DNA of 64,000 nt, taken from assembly GCA_017882545.1 (NCBI GenBank), contig JADGPG010000072.1:1-64000 (forward strand), in the 5' to 3' direction. This document shows positions 18,693 through 27,465 of the stretch, piece by piece. The notes beneath the pieces are model-generated. The model was not told where the DNA came from. It saw only the letters and a list, made by a program, of their open reading frames with translations, and did not search any database. Position 1 is the first letter of the stretch. Every line of letters starts with the position of its first letter. The translations under genes were made by a program, and so were the position numbers. This DNA comes from Thermoleophilia bacterium (GTDB lineage Bacteria; Actinomycetota; Thermoleophilia; Miltoncostaeales; Miltoncostaeaceae).

Positions 18693-19775
18693 CTAGGACA
18701 GTCGCGCGGAATCGGGCAAGGAGGCCAGCTTCTGCAACGACTGGCTCTCGACCTGGCGGATCCGCTCGCGGGTCACATTGAACATTCGTCCGAGCTCGTC
18801 CAGCGTGCGGGGCTTCTCGCCGCGCAGACCGTACCGAAGTTCCAACACGCGGCGCTCGCGGTAGCTCAGCTGGTCCAAGAGCTCACGCAGTGCCTGCTCG
18901 CGCAGGGACACCTCAGCCGACAGCTCGGGTGCGACCGAGGTCTCGTCCGCGAGGAAGCGTCCCAGCTCGGACTCTTCCTCTTCACCGACGGGCTTCTCGA
19001 GCGACACGGTGGGTTGCGCCGAACGCAGGATCTCCTCGACCTCGTCCGGCGGCAAACCGGCGGCGTCCCCGATCTCGTCGACGGTGGGCTCGCGTCCGAG
19101 CTGCCCGATCAGGACGCGCTCGGCACGGCTGATCTGGTTGAGCTTCTCGACGACATGCACCGGGATGCGGATGGTGCGGCCTTTGTCGGCCAACGCACGG
19201 GTGACCGCCTGGCGGATCCACCAGGTTGCGTAGGTTGAGAACTTGAAGCCGCGGCGCCAGTCGAACTTCTCCACGGCACGCACCAAGCCGAGGGTGCCCT
19301 CCTGGATCAGATCGAGGAAGGGGAGACCGCGGCCGCGGTAGCCCTTGGCGATCGAGACGACCAGCCGCAGGTTCGCTTCGACCATCTGACGCTTGGCCTC
19401 CTGGTCGCCCGCCTCGATGCGCTTGGCAAGACGCACCTCGTCGGCGGCCGTCAGGAGCGGCACGCGGCCGATGTCCTTCAGGAACAGCTGCAGCGCGTCG
19501 GTGGTCTGCTCAACGGCGGCGGTCGGACGACGCGGTCGCTCCGACTCGTCGACGATCTCGGCCGCCCGGGTGAGTGCCTCGGACTGCTCCAGAAGCTCAA
19601 TGCCGGCTTCTTCGAGTTGCTGATAGACGAGCTCTGCGGCGTCCGCGTCGAGCCCAAGCCCATCGAGGACCTCTGCCACCTCTTCGAGGCCGAGGAATCC
19701 CAGTTCCTGCCCCCGCACGATCAGAGCTCGAAGCTCTCCGTCATTCTTAAGCACACCCAGCTGCTGCGTAGACAT
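18693..19775 (-). CDS. rpoD: Primary-type RNA polymerase sigma-70 factor (RpoD/SigA)
   Basis: Regions 1.2-4.2: [60 protein letters not shown]...[17 protein letters not shown]. Confidence 0.95.
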   Translation of the reverse strand: MSTQQLGVLKNDGELRALIVRGQELGFLGLEEVAEVLDGLGLDADAAELVYQQLEEAGIELLEQSEALTRAAEIVDESERPRRPTAAVEQTTDALQLFLKDIGRVPLLTAADEVRLAKRIEAGDQEAKRQMVEANLRLVVSIAKGYRGRGLPFLDLIQEGTLGLVRAVEKFDWRRGFKFSTYATWWIRQAVTRALADKGRTIRIPVHVVEKLNQISRAERVLIGQLGREPTVDEIGDAAGLPPDEVEEILRSAQPTVSLEKPVGEEEESELGRFLADETSVAPELSAEVSLREQALRELLDQLSYRERRVLELRYGLRGEKPRTLDELGRMFNVTRERIRQVESQSLQKLASLPDSARLS

Positions 19776-19975
19776 CCGCCTCCCGTTTCCGTTCTCACGA
19801 CCGTCATGCGCCTCTGGGGACGCGCCCCGCGATTTCCATGCCAACGCGCTGACATGACAATGTCTGTGTTTGTGACCGGGATCGAATGTCGGGGGCAACT
19901 CGATCGGTCCCGATGCCCGCGCTGAATTCCCGCGGCGCCAACAAGCTCGCGGTCACTGCGCACGACAGCAGGACC

Positions 19976-20004
19976 ACTATCCGCGTTTTCCCGGCAGCCG
20001 TCAA
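19976..20004 (-). promoter_or_regulatory. Sigma-70-type promoter for rpoD
   Basis: Minus strand TTGACG (20004-19999), 17-nt spacer, GATAGT (19981-19976). Confidence 0.55.
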
Positions 20005-20037
20005 GCACCCCGGCCCCGGCATGCGGGACAAACGCCC

Positions 20038-21090
20038 TCAGCGCGCCCCGCAGACCGGCCATTGGCCCGGGCCGGACCGTTCGTAGAGCATCGCCGCGCG
20101 CCTGTATTGCTCGGCGACCGAGGCCTGCGCCGGATCGCCGTGGCCACCGACCCCCGTCCACGTGGCCATGCTGAACTGGAACAGGCCGCGGTACGTGCCG
20201 CCAGGCGAGATCGCGTGCGGGTTGCCCCCGGACTCGCACATGGCGATCCGGGTCAGAATCGCGTAGAGACCGCCGCCGGAGCTGTGGCCGGGCGAGCCGC
20301 CAGAGGATCCACCGGACACGCCTGATCCACCCGCTGCGCCGCCCACCGCCTGCGTCGGGGTGGAGTGCGGGGCGGCGGCGGCGGCGGCCCGTGCACGCGC
20401 GGCCCGGAGCGCTGCCAGCTGGCTCGCCGACGCCTGGACGTGAGACAGATCCGTTGTTGCCGACGCCAGCAGGGCGCTGCGCTGCCCGGCAAGCGCGCGC
20501 AGCTGTGCGAGCTGACTTTCCACCTTTACCCGGTTGGCCTCGGCGTCCGCCGCGTCGGTCCGCAACGACGTCGACAGGCGCTGGAGCCGGGCATGGTCCG
20601 CCTGGAAGCGCCGGAGCAGATTCGAATCCTGATTGGCGATGTGCCGCAGCAAGTCGTAACTGTCAAGCGCCGATGAGATGCTCCCGGTGGAGATGAGCAC
20701 CTGGACCAGCGTGGGCGGAGGGTCGGTGTAGAGGCTGACGATCCGCAGGGCGAGCGCGGTCTCGGAGGTCTTGATCGCCGTCTTGGTTCGGGCGAGGTCG
20801 CGACGGTTGGTGATCAGGGCCTGCTTCATCGCGGCGACGCGGGCATTGGCGCTGGCGAAGTCGCCCGCGCTCTGCTGGGCCGCGGATTGCACACCCACAA
20901 GCTGTTGCTCGATCTGGCGGACCCGAAGCCGCGCCGCCGCGACGCCGGTATCGGCCGCACCGCCGGAGGAGTGCGCTCCGAACGCGGGCAGGCCGACAGA
21001 CGCGGCTGCCGCCACGCTCAACGCGGTGAGTGCGGATGCCAGGACGACGCGCTTCCCGGCTCGCGCATATGGGACGTGGTGACGTGCCAT
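20038..21090 (-). CDS. Secreted coiled-coil protein with C-terminal Rpf/transglycosylase-like domain
   Basis: N-terminal TM/signal, long coiled coil, C-terminal RIAMCESGGNPHAISPGGTYRGLFQFSMATWTGVGGHGDPAQASVAEQYRRAAMLYERSGPGQWPVC. Confidence 0.85.
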   Translation of the reverse strand: MARHHVPYARAGKRVVLASALTALSVAAAASVGLPAFGAHSSGGAADTGVAAARLRVRQIEQQLVGVQSAAQQSAGDFASANARVAAMKQALITNRRDLARTKTAIKTSETALALRIVSLYTDPPPTLVQVLISTGSISSALDSYDLLRHIANQDSNLLRRFQADHARLQRLSTSLRTDAADAEANRVKVESQLAQLRALAGQRSALLASATTDLSHVQASASQLAALRAARARAAAAAAPHSTPTQAVGGAAGGSGVSGGSSGGSPGHSSGGGLYAILTRIAMCESGGNPHAISPGGTYRGLFQFSMATWTGVGGHGDPAQASVAEQYRRAAMLYERSGPGQWPVCGAR

Positions 21091-21091
21091 A

Positions 21092-21121
21092 GCGATGTGT
21101 GCATCGCCCGTCGGGGATGCA
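21092..21121 (-). promoter_or_regulatory. Mutually exclusive hairpins immediately 5' of the Rpf-like start codon
   Basis: GCGATG(21092-97)/CATCGC(21102-07) versus TGCATC(21100-05)/GATGCA(21116-21). Confidence 0.45.
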
Positions 21122-21149
21122 GCCCGATGACGCTACCACGCCCTCGCAG

Positions 21150-21209
21150 GCCAATCTGAGGCGCGGCGGCCCGTGTCCGTACGAAAACGATCGTACGGGG
21201 AAGATTGGC
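21150..21209. repeat. Nested perfect inverted repeats upstream of the Rpf-like gene
   Basis: Outer GCCAATCT(21150-57)/AGATTGGC(21202-09); inner CCGTACGA(21177-84)/TCGTACGG(21191-98). Confidence 0.7.
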
Positions 21210-21400
21210 AACGCGTGACCGCAATGGCACATTCCCCCTGGAAATATGCCTATTATGGCGTTTCGCGCCCTGGACCGTCCGGATAGTGACAAATGTCCGA
21301 GATCGATGGACAAACTTCATGCCGGGAGGGGAGAGGGACGCGCCGCCAGAAGTATCCATTTTGCGGGAATTGCACGGCCAACGGACGGCGCCGGGAGCAG

Positions 21401-22513
21401 CTACTGCGGCTGCGACGGGTCGTGCCACGCGAATCCGGACGGCTCCGCCGCGACGGGCAGCGGCGTCCCGGGTAGGCCCGACTGCAGACGGGTCCCGTGG
21501 AACCCCCGCGGGCCGACATCGTTCGGCCCGTCGGGATGGAACAGGCTGGCCAGGTATTGGAGCTGGCCGCGGCCCGGGCCGAGCTCAAAGAACCCGCCGC
21601 CATACATCGCGATGTCGTGGTCCGCGCAATAGTCGTACATCGCGCAGAGCTCGCGCAGGCTGCCGAACCGCGCCGGCTTGATGTTGAGCACGCGCGGGAG
21701 ACGGTCCAGAGCCGCGACGTCGCCGACCGAATGGATCGGGGCATCCCAACTGACACGGTCCCAGCGGTCCGCGAGGACCGGGACCACCGTCAGATCAAGG
21801 GCCGGATCCTCGATGATCGCCTCCGGCCAGGCCTCGATGCAGCGCGCGTAGAGTCCCGCGTCGGGGGCGGTGTCGACGCTCGTCCCGTGGTAATGCGCCT
21901 TGAAGTCCAGGACGTCGACCCGGTCCGGTGCGATCGCGCGCAGTTCGGCGATCAGTCGGGCGTCCCAATCCGCGACGGGGTCCAGTTTGAAATGGAGTCC
22001 CGGATACATTCTCAGACGTTCCCGAATCGGATCGACGCTCGAGACCTGGTCAGGCCCTGCAAGACGGATCGACAGGACCCACCGCACCGGCGCGGGGCGC
22101 CGCCCGAGCGCCGCACCCAGCGACCGCCCGGCCTGCCGGAGCGCGAGATCGAGCGCGGCCGCCTCGAACGCCCAGCGCCGGAATCCGGATGCGATCGGTC
22201 CCGGGCCGTCTGGGAAGACCCCGATGGCCTCAAGGTGGCGCGAGAACCCGTCCAGGGTCCACGTCCCGGCCAGATCGAGCACGGGGCCCGCAGCCTGAAA
22301 GCGGCGATGGTCGTCGTTGTCGGTCCACACGTCTTCACCGGCGCCGGTGAATCCGGCACCGTCAAGGCGGATCAGCGTGGTCAGGCGCTCCCAGCCGCTG
22401 GAGGTGTCAAGTGCACAGCCCTCGAGCCGATAGCCCGCAACCTTGAGCGGGAGATCCGCCAGCAGCCGGTACGTCGGCGAGGGCTCACGTCGGCGGCGGG
22501 CGGCGTCCGACAT
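21401..22513 (-). CDS. Enolase superfamily-like protein
   Basis: FKLDP, VDVLDFKAHY, IIEDPAL, SWDAPIHS, LNIKPARFGSLRE in barrel order. Confidence 0.65.
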   Translation of the reverse strand: MSDAARRRREPSPTYRLLADLPLKVAGYRLEGCALDTSSGWERLTTLIRLDGAGFTGAGEDVWTDNDDHRRFQAAGPVLDLAGTWTLDGFSRHLEAIGVFPDGPGPIASGFRRWAFEAAALDLALRQAGRSLGAALGRRPAPVRWVLSIRLAGPDQVSSVDPIRERLRMYPGLHFKLDPVADWDARLIAELRAIAPDRVDVLDFKAHYHGTSVDTAPDAGLYARCIEAWPEAIIEDPALDLTVVPVLADRWDRVSWDAPIHSVGDVAALDRLPRVLNIKPARFGSLRELCAMYDYCADHDIAMYGGGFFELGPGRGQLQYLASLFHPDGPNDVGPRGFHGTRLQSGLPGTPLPVAAEPSGFAWHDPSQPQ

Positions 22514-22518
22514 GTCGA

Positions 22519-22956
22519 TCAGTGCGCGGGCCGGGACAGTTCCCGGCCGAGGCCGGCCACGGCGGCGTCTCCTGCGTGCCGCAGGGCGCGGGCCACAAAC
22601 GGCGCACCAATCTTCATCAGACCCTTCAGGTCGAGTCGCGCCGTATAGGTGATGCGAGCGCCGGCTTCGGCCGGCCTGACCACGATCTCATCATGCGAGA
22701 CGAATCGGCGTCCGTCGGCGACGAGCACGACGCGATGCGGCGGGTCGTACTCGACGATCTCGTAGCGCAAGACCTCGGTGCCGCCGCCGAGTTGCAGCGT
22801 CAGGTCGAACTTGGCGCCCAAGGCGGGCGGGCCGGCCACCGGCGACGCGGCAACCACGCCAGGATCCCAATGGACCGTGTTGTCGAACTGCGCGAGATAC
22901 GCAAAGGCGGACTCGGGTGGTGCGACGGTCGTCAGCTCGGCGGTGTAGGACGGCAC
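22519..22956 (-). CDS. SRPBCC (START/polyketide cyclase-like) family protein
   Basis: TVAPPESAFAYLAQFDNTVHWDPGVV...YEIVEYDPPHRVVLVAD...ITYTARLDLKG; GTG start. Confidence 0.8.
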   Translation of the reverse strand: MPSYTAELTTVAPPESAFAYLAQFDNTVHWDPGVVAASPVAGPPALGAKFDLTLQLGGGTEVLRYEIVEYDPPHRVVLVADGRRFVSHDEIVVRPAEAGARITYTARLDLKGLMKIGAPFVARALRHAGDAAVAGLGRELSRPAH

Positions 22957-23106
22957 ACAAGCTCCTGGTCGGCGTGTCCGACCCATCGTGGCAGACGCGC
23001 GCATGGCATCGCTCGCCACCGGCGACGTCGGTCGGGATGGGCCCCAGTGAGACCTGCCCCCTCTGCACCCACGCACGAGAAGTATTGTTCTGTGAGATAG
23101 CTACCT

Positions 23107-23131
23107 TGCCGCGGTGATCGACACCGCGGCA
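23107..23131. repeat. Perfect inverted repeat in divergent intergenic region
   Basis: TGCCGCGGTG-ATCGA-CACCGCGGCA. Confidence 0.7.
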
Positions 23132-23232
23132 CCCCATCCCCCCGCATCGGACTGCGTACGGGATCGGACAACGCCGGATGGCCGGCGTCCAGCCGGCACA
23201 CGATCGGCGCGGATCACTTCTATGATCGGCGC

Positions 23233-23991
23233 GTGACCAAGATGCCCCCGATGGAAGTTCGCCGCCGAACGACGTGGATCGCCGCTCTGGCAGTCGTCGG
23301 CGCCATGACCGGCAGTGCCGTGGCGTTCGGGCCCGGGGCGCCCAACCCGCGCGCCAATCTGCACGTCCGCCGAATGCCGTCGGCCTGCCGGACGCACCCC
23401 ACCGGAGCCGCCTGCGTAAACGCCGCTGTCTGGTATCTGGACCGGGACCGCGCCGCCCTGGGAAAGCCCCCCTATGCCCTGCCGGCGCGGTTCGTGTCCC
23501 TCGGTCCGGCCCGGCAGGCGTTCATCCTCGCCAACCTCGACCGCGTCGCCTATCGGCTTCCGCCCATCGCCGGCATGACCGTCGCCCTCGACCGCGACGC
23601 CCTCGCCGGCGCGCGCGCCAACACCGACCCGACCCCCAGCGGCAGCTTCTGGCAGGGGTTCACGGCCAACTTCGCCGCCGGCTACCCGAACATGGCCGCC
23701 GCCTACCAGGCCTGGATGTTCGATGACGGCCTCGGGTCCGGCAATGTCGACTGCTCGGTCCAACACCGCTCGGGCTGCTGGGGGCACCGGGAAGACGTGC
23801 TGTGGAACTTCGCGTCAGCGGGGTCTCCGACCCCCGGGTTGGCGATGGGTGCCGCGATGACGGGCACGCGCCAGTCGCTGCTGATCACCGCACGCTATGG
23901 AGGTCGGCTCCCCCATCTGGTCTATACGTGGGCGCAGGCCCGCGCGGCCGGGGCGGGTCGTCACGCCTACCGGGTCGCCGCACCGCGCTGA
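23233..23991 (+). CDS. Secreted hypothetical protein (CAP/SCP-like)
   Basis: Signal-like N-terminus; RQAFILANLDRVAYRLPPIAGMT... and CWGHREDVLWNF; leaderless-type -10 TATGAT 6 nt before GTG. Confidence 0.65.
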   Translation: MTKMPPMEVRRRTTWIAALAVVGAMTGSAVAFGPGAPNPRANLHVRRMPSACRTHPTGAACVNAAVWYLDRDRAALGKPPYALPARFVSLGPARQAFILANLDRVAYRLPPIAGMTVALDRDALAGARANTDPTPSGSFWQGFTANFAAGYPNMAAAYQAWMFDDGLGSGNVDCSVQHRSGCWGHREDVLWNFASAGSPTPGLAMGAAMTGTRQSLLITARYGGRLPHLVYTWAQARAAGAGRHAYRVAAPR

Positions 23992-24116
23992 CCTGATGTG
24001 GCAGGCTCCTGGCGGCCGCGGTTCTCACGCGGTCGGACCCATGGCCGCCCGGGGACTTTGCAACTTTGGCCACAAGGCCAAGGACCGGCGCGCAGGCTCG
24101 ACCTACGCTGCTGATC

Positions 24117-24215
24117 ATGTTCACGATTCCCACTGGCGCATTTACCCCGAGCATGCGGCGACTTCGTCGAACGATGGGTGAAATGCGCGCAATCAAAGCC
24201 TCATTCGGCCTCTAG
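24117..24215 (+). CDS. Candidate small protein (32 aa) MFTIPTGAFTPSMRRLRRTMGEMRAIKASFGL, or part of a small RNA
   Basis: ATG 7 nt after -10-like TACGCT (leaderless spacing); TAG followed by perfect hairpin and T6 terminator. Confidence 0.4.
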   Translation: MFTIPTGAFTPSMRRLRRTMGEMRAIKASFGL

Positions 24216-24219
24216 CTCC

Positions 24220-24255
24220 GACGCCGACACGCCGCGTCTGCGGCGTGTCGGCGTC
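24220..24255. repeat. 16-bp perfect hairpin
   Basis: GACGCCGACACGCCGC-GTCT-GCGGCGTGTCGGCGTC. Confidence 0.85.
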
Positions 24256-24299
24256 CGGGCAGCGCGACCTGCCACTCGCCGTCGGGGTCCGACGCAGCG

Positions 24300-24362
24300 G
24301 GTGATCGCGCACCTGGGCCCGACCGCGCACAGCGCGGACACAGCGCATCACCGTTTTTTCTT
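24300..24362 (+). terminator. Rho-independent terminator
   Basis: GGTGAT(C)GCGC...GCGCATCACC stem enclosing CCGCGC-ACA-GCGCGG, followed by GTTTTTTCTT. Confidence 0.7.
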
Positions 24363-24410
24363 AACGCTGCTCATATCGGGCATTCAGGGACGCGCGCAAC
24401 ACTGGTCTAC

Positions 24411-24758
24411 ATGAGAACCCCATCCAGTCGTCCCCAGCCAGAGCGTCCGTCCCACGTTGCGGGCGTTGTGCACCGCGAACGCGGCCTGCGTCACCTGCGC
24501 AAGGCGACGATCATGACGGTCGCAGCCGCGGCGCTGGTGACCGTGATCGGCACGAGCCTCGCCTCCCAACCGACGACGCACCACAGCGCGAGCGCCTCCG
24601 GCAGCGGCGGCGGTGTGGCGTCCAGCGCGGCCGCGATCGCCGCTGCCCAGCAGGCTGCCTCGAACCAGGCTTCGGCCTCGGATGGGAACGCCAGCGCGTC
24701 GGCCGCAATCCCGTCGGCGTCCCAGAGCACCCCGGTGGCGTCCTCCGGCGGGTCTTAG
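24411..24758 (+). CDS. Ser/Ala-rich single-TM protein, unknown function
   Basis: TM segment (TIMTVAAAALVTVIGTSLA) and low-complexity S/A/G-rich tail. Confidence 0.5.
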   Translation: MRTPSSRPQPERPSHVAGVVHRERGLRHLRKATIMTVAAAALVTVIGTSLASQPTTHHSASASGSGGGVASSAAAIAAAQQAASNQASASDGNASASAAIPSASQSTPVASSGGS

Positions 24759-25180
24759 GCCTCGGATTCGCCGAACGCGACCCGAGTCCCGGGGCGGCTG
24801 AGCCACCACAGCCCGATCAGCGGCAACACGAACGGGATGAAGCCGTACCCGATCCCGAACTTGGACCAGACGCTGGCATCGTGAAAGAGCCCAGTGTCGA
24901 GGACGCTCACCACGCCGACGACGACCACGCCGACGAACTCGATGCACAGCGCGACGACCGCCGTCGTCCACGAACCCGATGACGGGAACGTAAAACAGAT
25001 CGCCGCCAACAGGTAGATCACCGCCGCGACGGCACTCAGAATGTAGGCCAGCGGCGCGTGGGAGAACTTCGTCGCGATCTGGAACGCCGCCCGGGCTCCT
25101 GCCGACAGCGCGAACAACGTGTAGATCGCCGCCAGCAGGCGACCGACGCCCTGGCCTTGGCGGGGAGTTGGTGCAGTCAT
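24755..25180 (-). CDS. Integral membrane protein
   Basis: Four hydrophobic segments; MTAPTPRQGQGVGRLLAAIYTLFALSAGARAAFQI... Confidence 0.7.
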   Translation of the reverse strand: MTAPTPRQGQGVGRLLAAIYTLFALSAGARAAFQIATKFSHAPLAYILSAVAAVIYLLAAICFTFPSSGSWTTAVVALCIEFVGVVVVGVVSVLDTGLFHDASVWSKFGIGYGFIPFVLPLIGLWWLSRPGTRVAFGESEA

Positions 25181-25190
25181 GGGCCCCGGT

Positions 25191-25544
25191 CTACCAGAGC
25201 GCCAGCAGGCGCAGGACCCCAACGGCGACGGCGAACGTCACCGCGGCCATCACGGCCGCGTCCCAGTGATTGGCGTGCGGCGAGCGGGCCCGGGCGATCC
25301 CGTAGGGCACCAGGACGACGGTCGCGATGAGATATCCGAGATACTCTCCCATCGACGGCGGACGGTGGCCGGCGGCGATGACGATCAGTGCGACGACGGC
25401 CTGGATCAGCAGCTCGACCTCACCGACCACCGCGGCGGCGATGTAGGTGCGGTCCGGGGTGCGCCGGGTCACCGCCAGCGCGAGGCCCCAGACGCTCAGG
25501 GCCATCAGAAAGACGAAGATCGCCAGGGAGATGATTGCGTTCAT
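25191..25544 (-). CDS. Integral membrane protein
   Basis: 117 aa, four hydrophobic segments. Confidence 0.7.
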   Translation of the reverse strand: MNAIISLAIFVFLMALSVWGLALAVTRRTPDRTYIAAAVVGEVELLIQAVVALIVIAAGHRPPSMGEYLGYLIATVVLVPYGIARARSPHANHWDAAVMAAVTFAVAVGVLRLLALW

Positions 25545-25655
25545 TGCGCCCGGGACCTTACCCGCCCGAGTGCCGGCCGGACGGGCCCGAAGCGCTCCCG
25601 CGGCCTAGGATCCGTGCGGAGCCGGCATGCCGCCGAACACTGGGCGCCGCACACG

Positions 25656-26651
25656 ATGACTGCCTCGATCACCACAGACCCCGCTCAGGCAGCTCGCGTG
25701 CTCGCCCGAGGCGGGGTCGTCGGTCTGCCGACAGAGACCGTGTACGGCCTCGCCGCCCACGCCGAACGACCCGACGCGGTGCGCCGCATCTTCGCGATCA
25801 AGGGGCGTCCGGCCGGGCACCCCTTGATCGTCCACGGTGCCGACGCGGGCGTCCTCGACCGCTACGCGGCTGCTGTCACCGACCAAGTTCGTCGCCTCGG
25901 CGATGCGTTCTGGCCCGGCCCGCTCACGCTCGTCGTGCCGCGCAGCAGCCGCGTCCCCGACGAGGTCACCGGAGGCCGCGCCACCGTCGGACTGCGCGTT
26001 CCTGACCACCGCCTGACGCTGCGGGTGCTGGCGCTCCTCGACGCGGGCGTCGCCGCGCCGTCGGCCAACCTGTTCGGACGCACGAGTCCGACGGCCGCTG
26101 CGCACGTCCGACACGATCTCGGCGACGCGATCGACCTCATCCTCGACGGCGGCACGTGTGCGGTCGGCGTCGAGTCGACGATCCTCGACATGTCCGTCCC
26201 GGATCCGGTGATCCTGCGCACGGGGGGCGTTGAGGCCGAACAGATTGAGGCGGTCCTCGGGCGCGCGGTGGCCCGGTCCGCGGCGGGGCCCGCTCGGGCA
26301 CCGGGCATGCTCGAGGTCCACTACGCCCCGACCGCTCGGGTCGTGCTTGCGGACGGCGACCACATCTCGACCACGATCGCGATGCTCCCCCCCCGAGCGC
26401 AGCCGGTGGTCGTGATCGCTCCCCCGAACATTGCGGCAGCGGGCGCCGCCCTGGTGCTCCGGACGGCCGGACCCCGTGCGGAAGATTTCGCACACGACCT
26501 GTATCTCCTATTGCGGGAGGCCGACGGTGCGGGTGCGGCGACGATCGTGGTCGTCCCCCCCGTCGGCGGCGGCATCGCCATCGCCGTCCGTGACCGGCTC
26601 CGGCGCGCGGCGGCCGCAGGCGCCACGGACCCGCCAGAAGCGGGCGCCTAG
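25656..26651 (+). CDS. tsaC: L-threonylcarbamoyladenylate synthase (TsaC/Sua5)
   Basis: GGVVGLPTETVYGLAA, IFAIKGRPAGHPLIVH, AAPSANLFGRTSPT, C-terminal Sua5 domain. Confidence 0.95.
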   Translation: MTASITTDPAQAARVLARGGVVGLPTETVYGLAAHAERPDAVRRIFAIKGRPAGHPLIVHGADAGVLDRYAAAVTDQVRRLGDAFWPGPLTLVVPRSSRVPDEVTGGRATVGLRVPDHRLTLRVLALLDAGVAAPSANLFGRTSPTAAAHVRHDLGDAIDLILDGGTCAVGVESTILDMSVPDPVILRTGGVEAEQIEAVLGRAVARSAAGPARAPGMLEVHYAPTARVVLADGDHISTTIAMLPPRAQPVVVIAPPNIAAAGAALVLRTAGPRAEDFAHDLYLLLREADGAGAATIVVVPPVGGGIAIAVRDRLRRAAAAGATDPPEAGA

Positions 26652-27316
26652 GCCCGGTGGGCGGTCCCCCACCGTTCCCAGTGCACGAACGTATCGAGCG
26701 GGAGGCGTGCCCCCGGCCTGAACTCGTCGCCAATCGTGTACGCGACCGGAATCAACGCTGCCTGCATCACCTCGTCGTACGGAATGCCGAGAAGCTCCGC
26801 CGCCTCGCGCTCATAAAACAGGTGGATCGTCGTCCATGCCGTACCCAGGCCCCGGGCCCGGGCCGCGAGCATGAAGCTCCAGGCCGCCGGCAGCACCGAT
26901 CCGAAATGCGATGCGACGATCGCGGGCTCCCGACCGTCAACTCGGTTCCGGATCACGGGAATCACCAGAACGGGCACCCGCTCCAGATTGTCGGCCAGGT
27001 ACCGTGCCGATGCCCCGATGCGTTGCTGGCGCGCCCGCGCGCCCGGGTCCGCCGGGGGCAATCCCGGTCGCTCGACGATCCCCTCGGTGACATAGCGATC
27101 CCATCCCTTGCGGTAGATCTCGGCGAGCGCCGAGCGGGTCGCCGGGTCGGTCACGACGACAAACGACCACAGCTGCCGGTTTCCGCCGGTCGGCGCCTGC
27201 TGCGCCAAGGCGAGGCACTGCTCGACGACCGCGCGCGGGACCGGCCGCTCCAGGTCGAGTCGCTTGCGGACCGACCGCGTCGTGCTCAGCAGGGTGTCGA
27301 TCTCCTCGATGTCCAC
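26648..27316 (-). CDS. Nitroreductase family protein
   Basis: STTRSVRKRLDLERPVP, LAQQAPTGGNRQLWSFVVV, AARARGLGTAWTT; SD AGGAGG. Confidence 0.9.
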   Translation of the reverse strand: MDIEEIDTLLSTTRSVRKRLDLERPVPRAVVEQCLALAQQAPTGGNRQLWSFVVVTDPATRSALAEIYRKGWDRYVTEGIVERPGLPPADPGARARQQRIGASARYLADNLERVPVLVIPVIRNRVDGREPAIVASHFGSVLPAAWSFMLAARARGLGTAWTTIHLFYEREAAELLGIPYDEVMQAALIPVAYTIGDEFRPGARLPLDTFVHWERWGTAHRA

Positions 27317-27465
27317 GAGTTGCCGCCTCCTGGGAGTGCTGCTGTCGCCGACGCGAGACTAACGCGCACCCGGCGCCGGCGCGGCGACAACGGTGCTGCT
27401 CGGGTGGTTAATCTGGACCGGCACCCGGCACCCGCCGTGCGCCCCCCCCGACGATCGGCGCGTCC

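Noticed and set aside
20608-20625. GATTCGAATC resembling a tRNA T-loop
   Set aside because: No complementary T-stem, acceptor or anticodon arm; lies in the Rpf-like coding sequence
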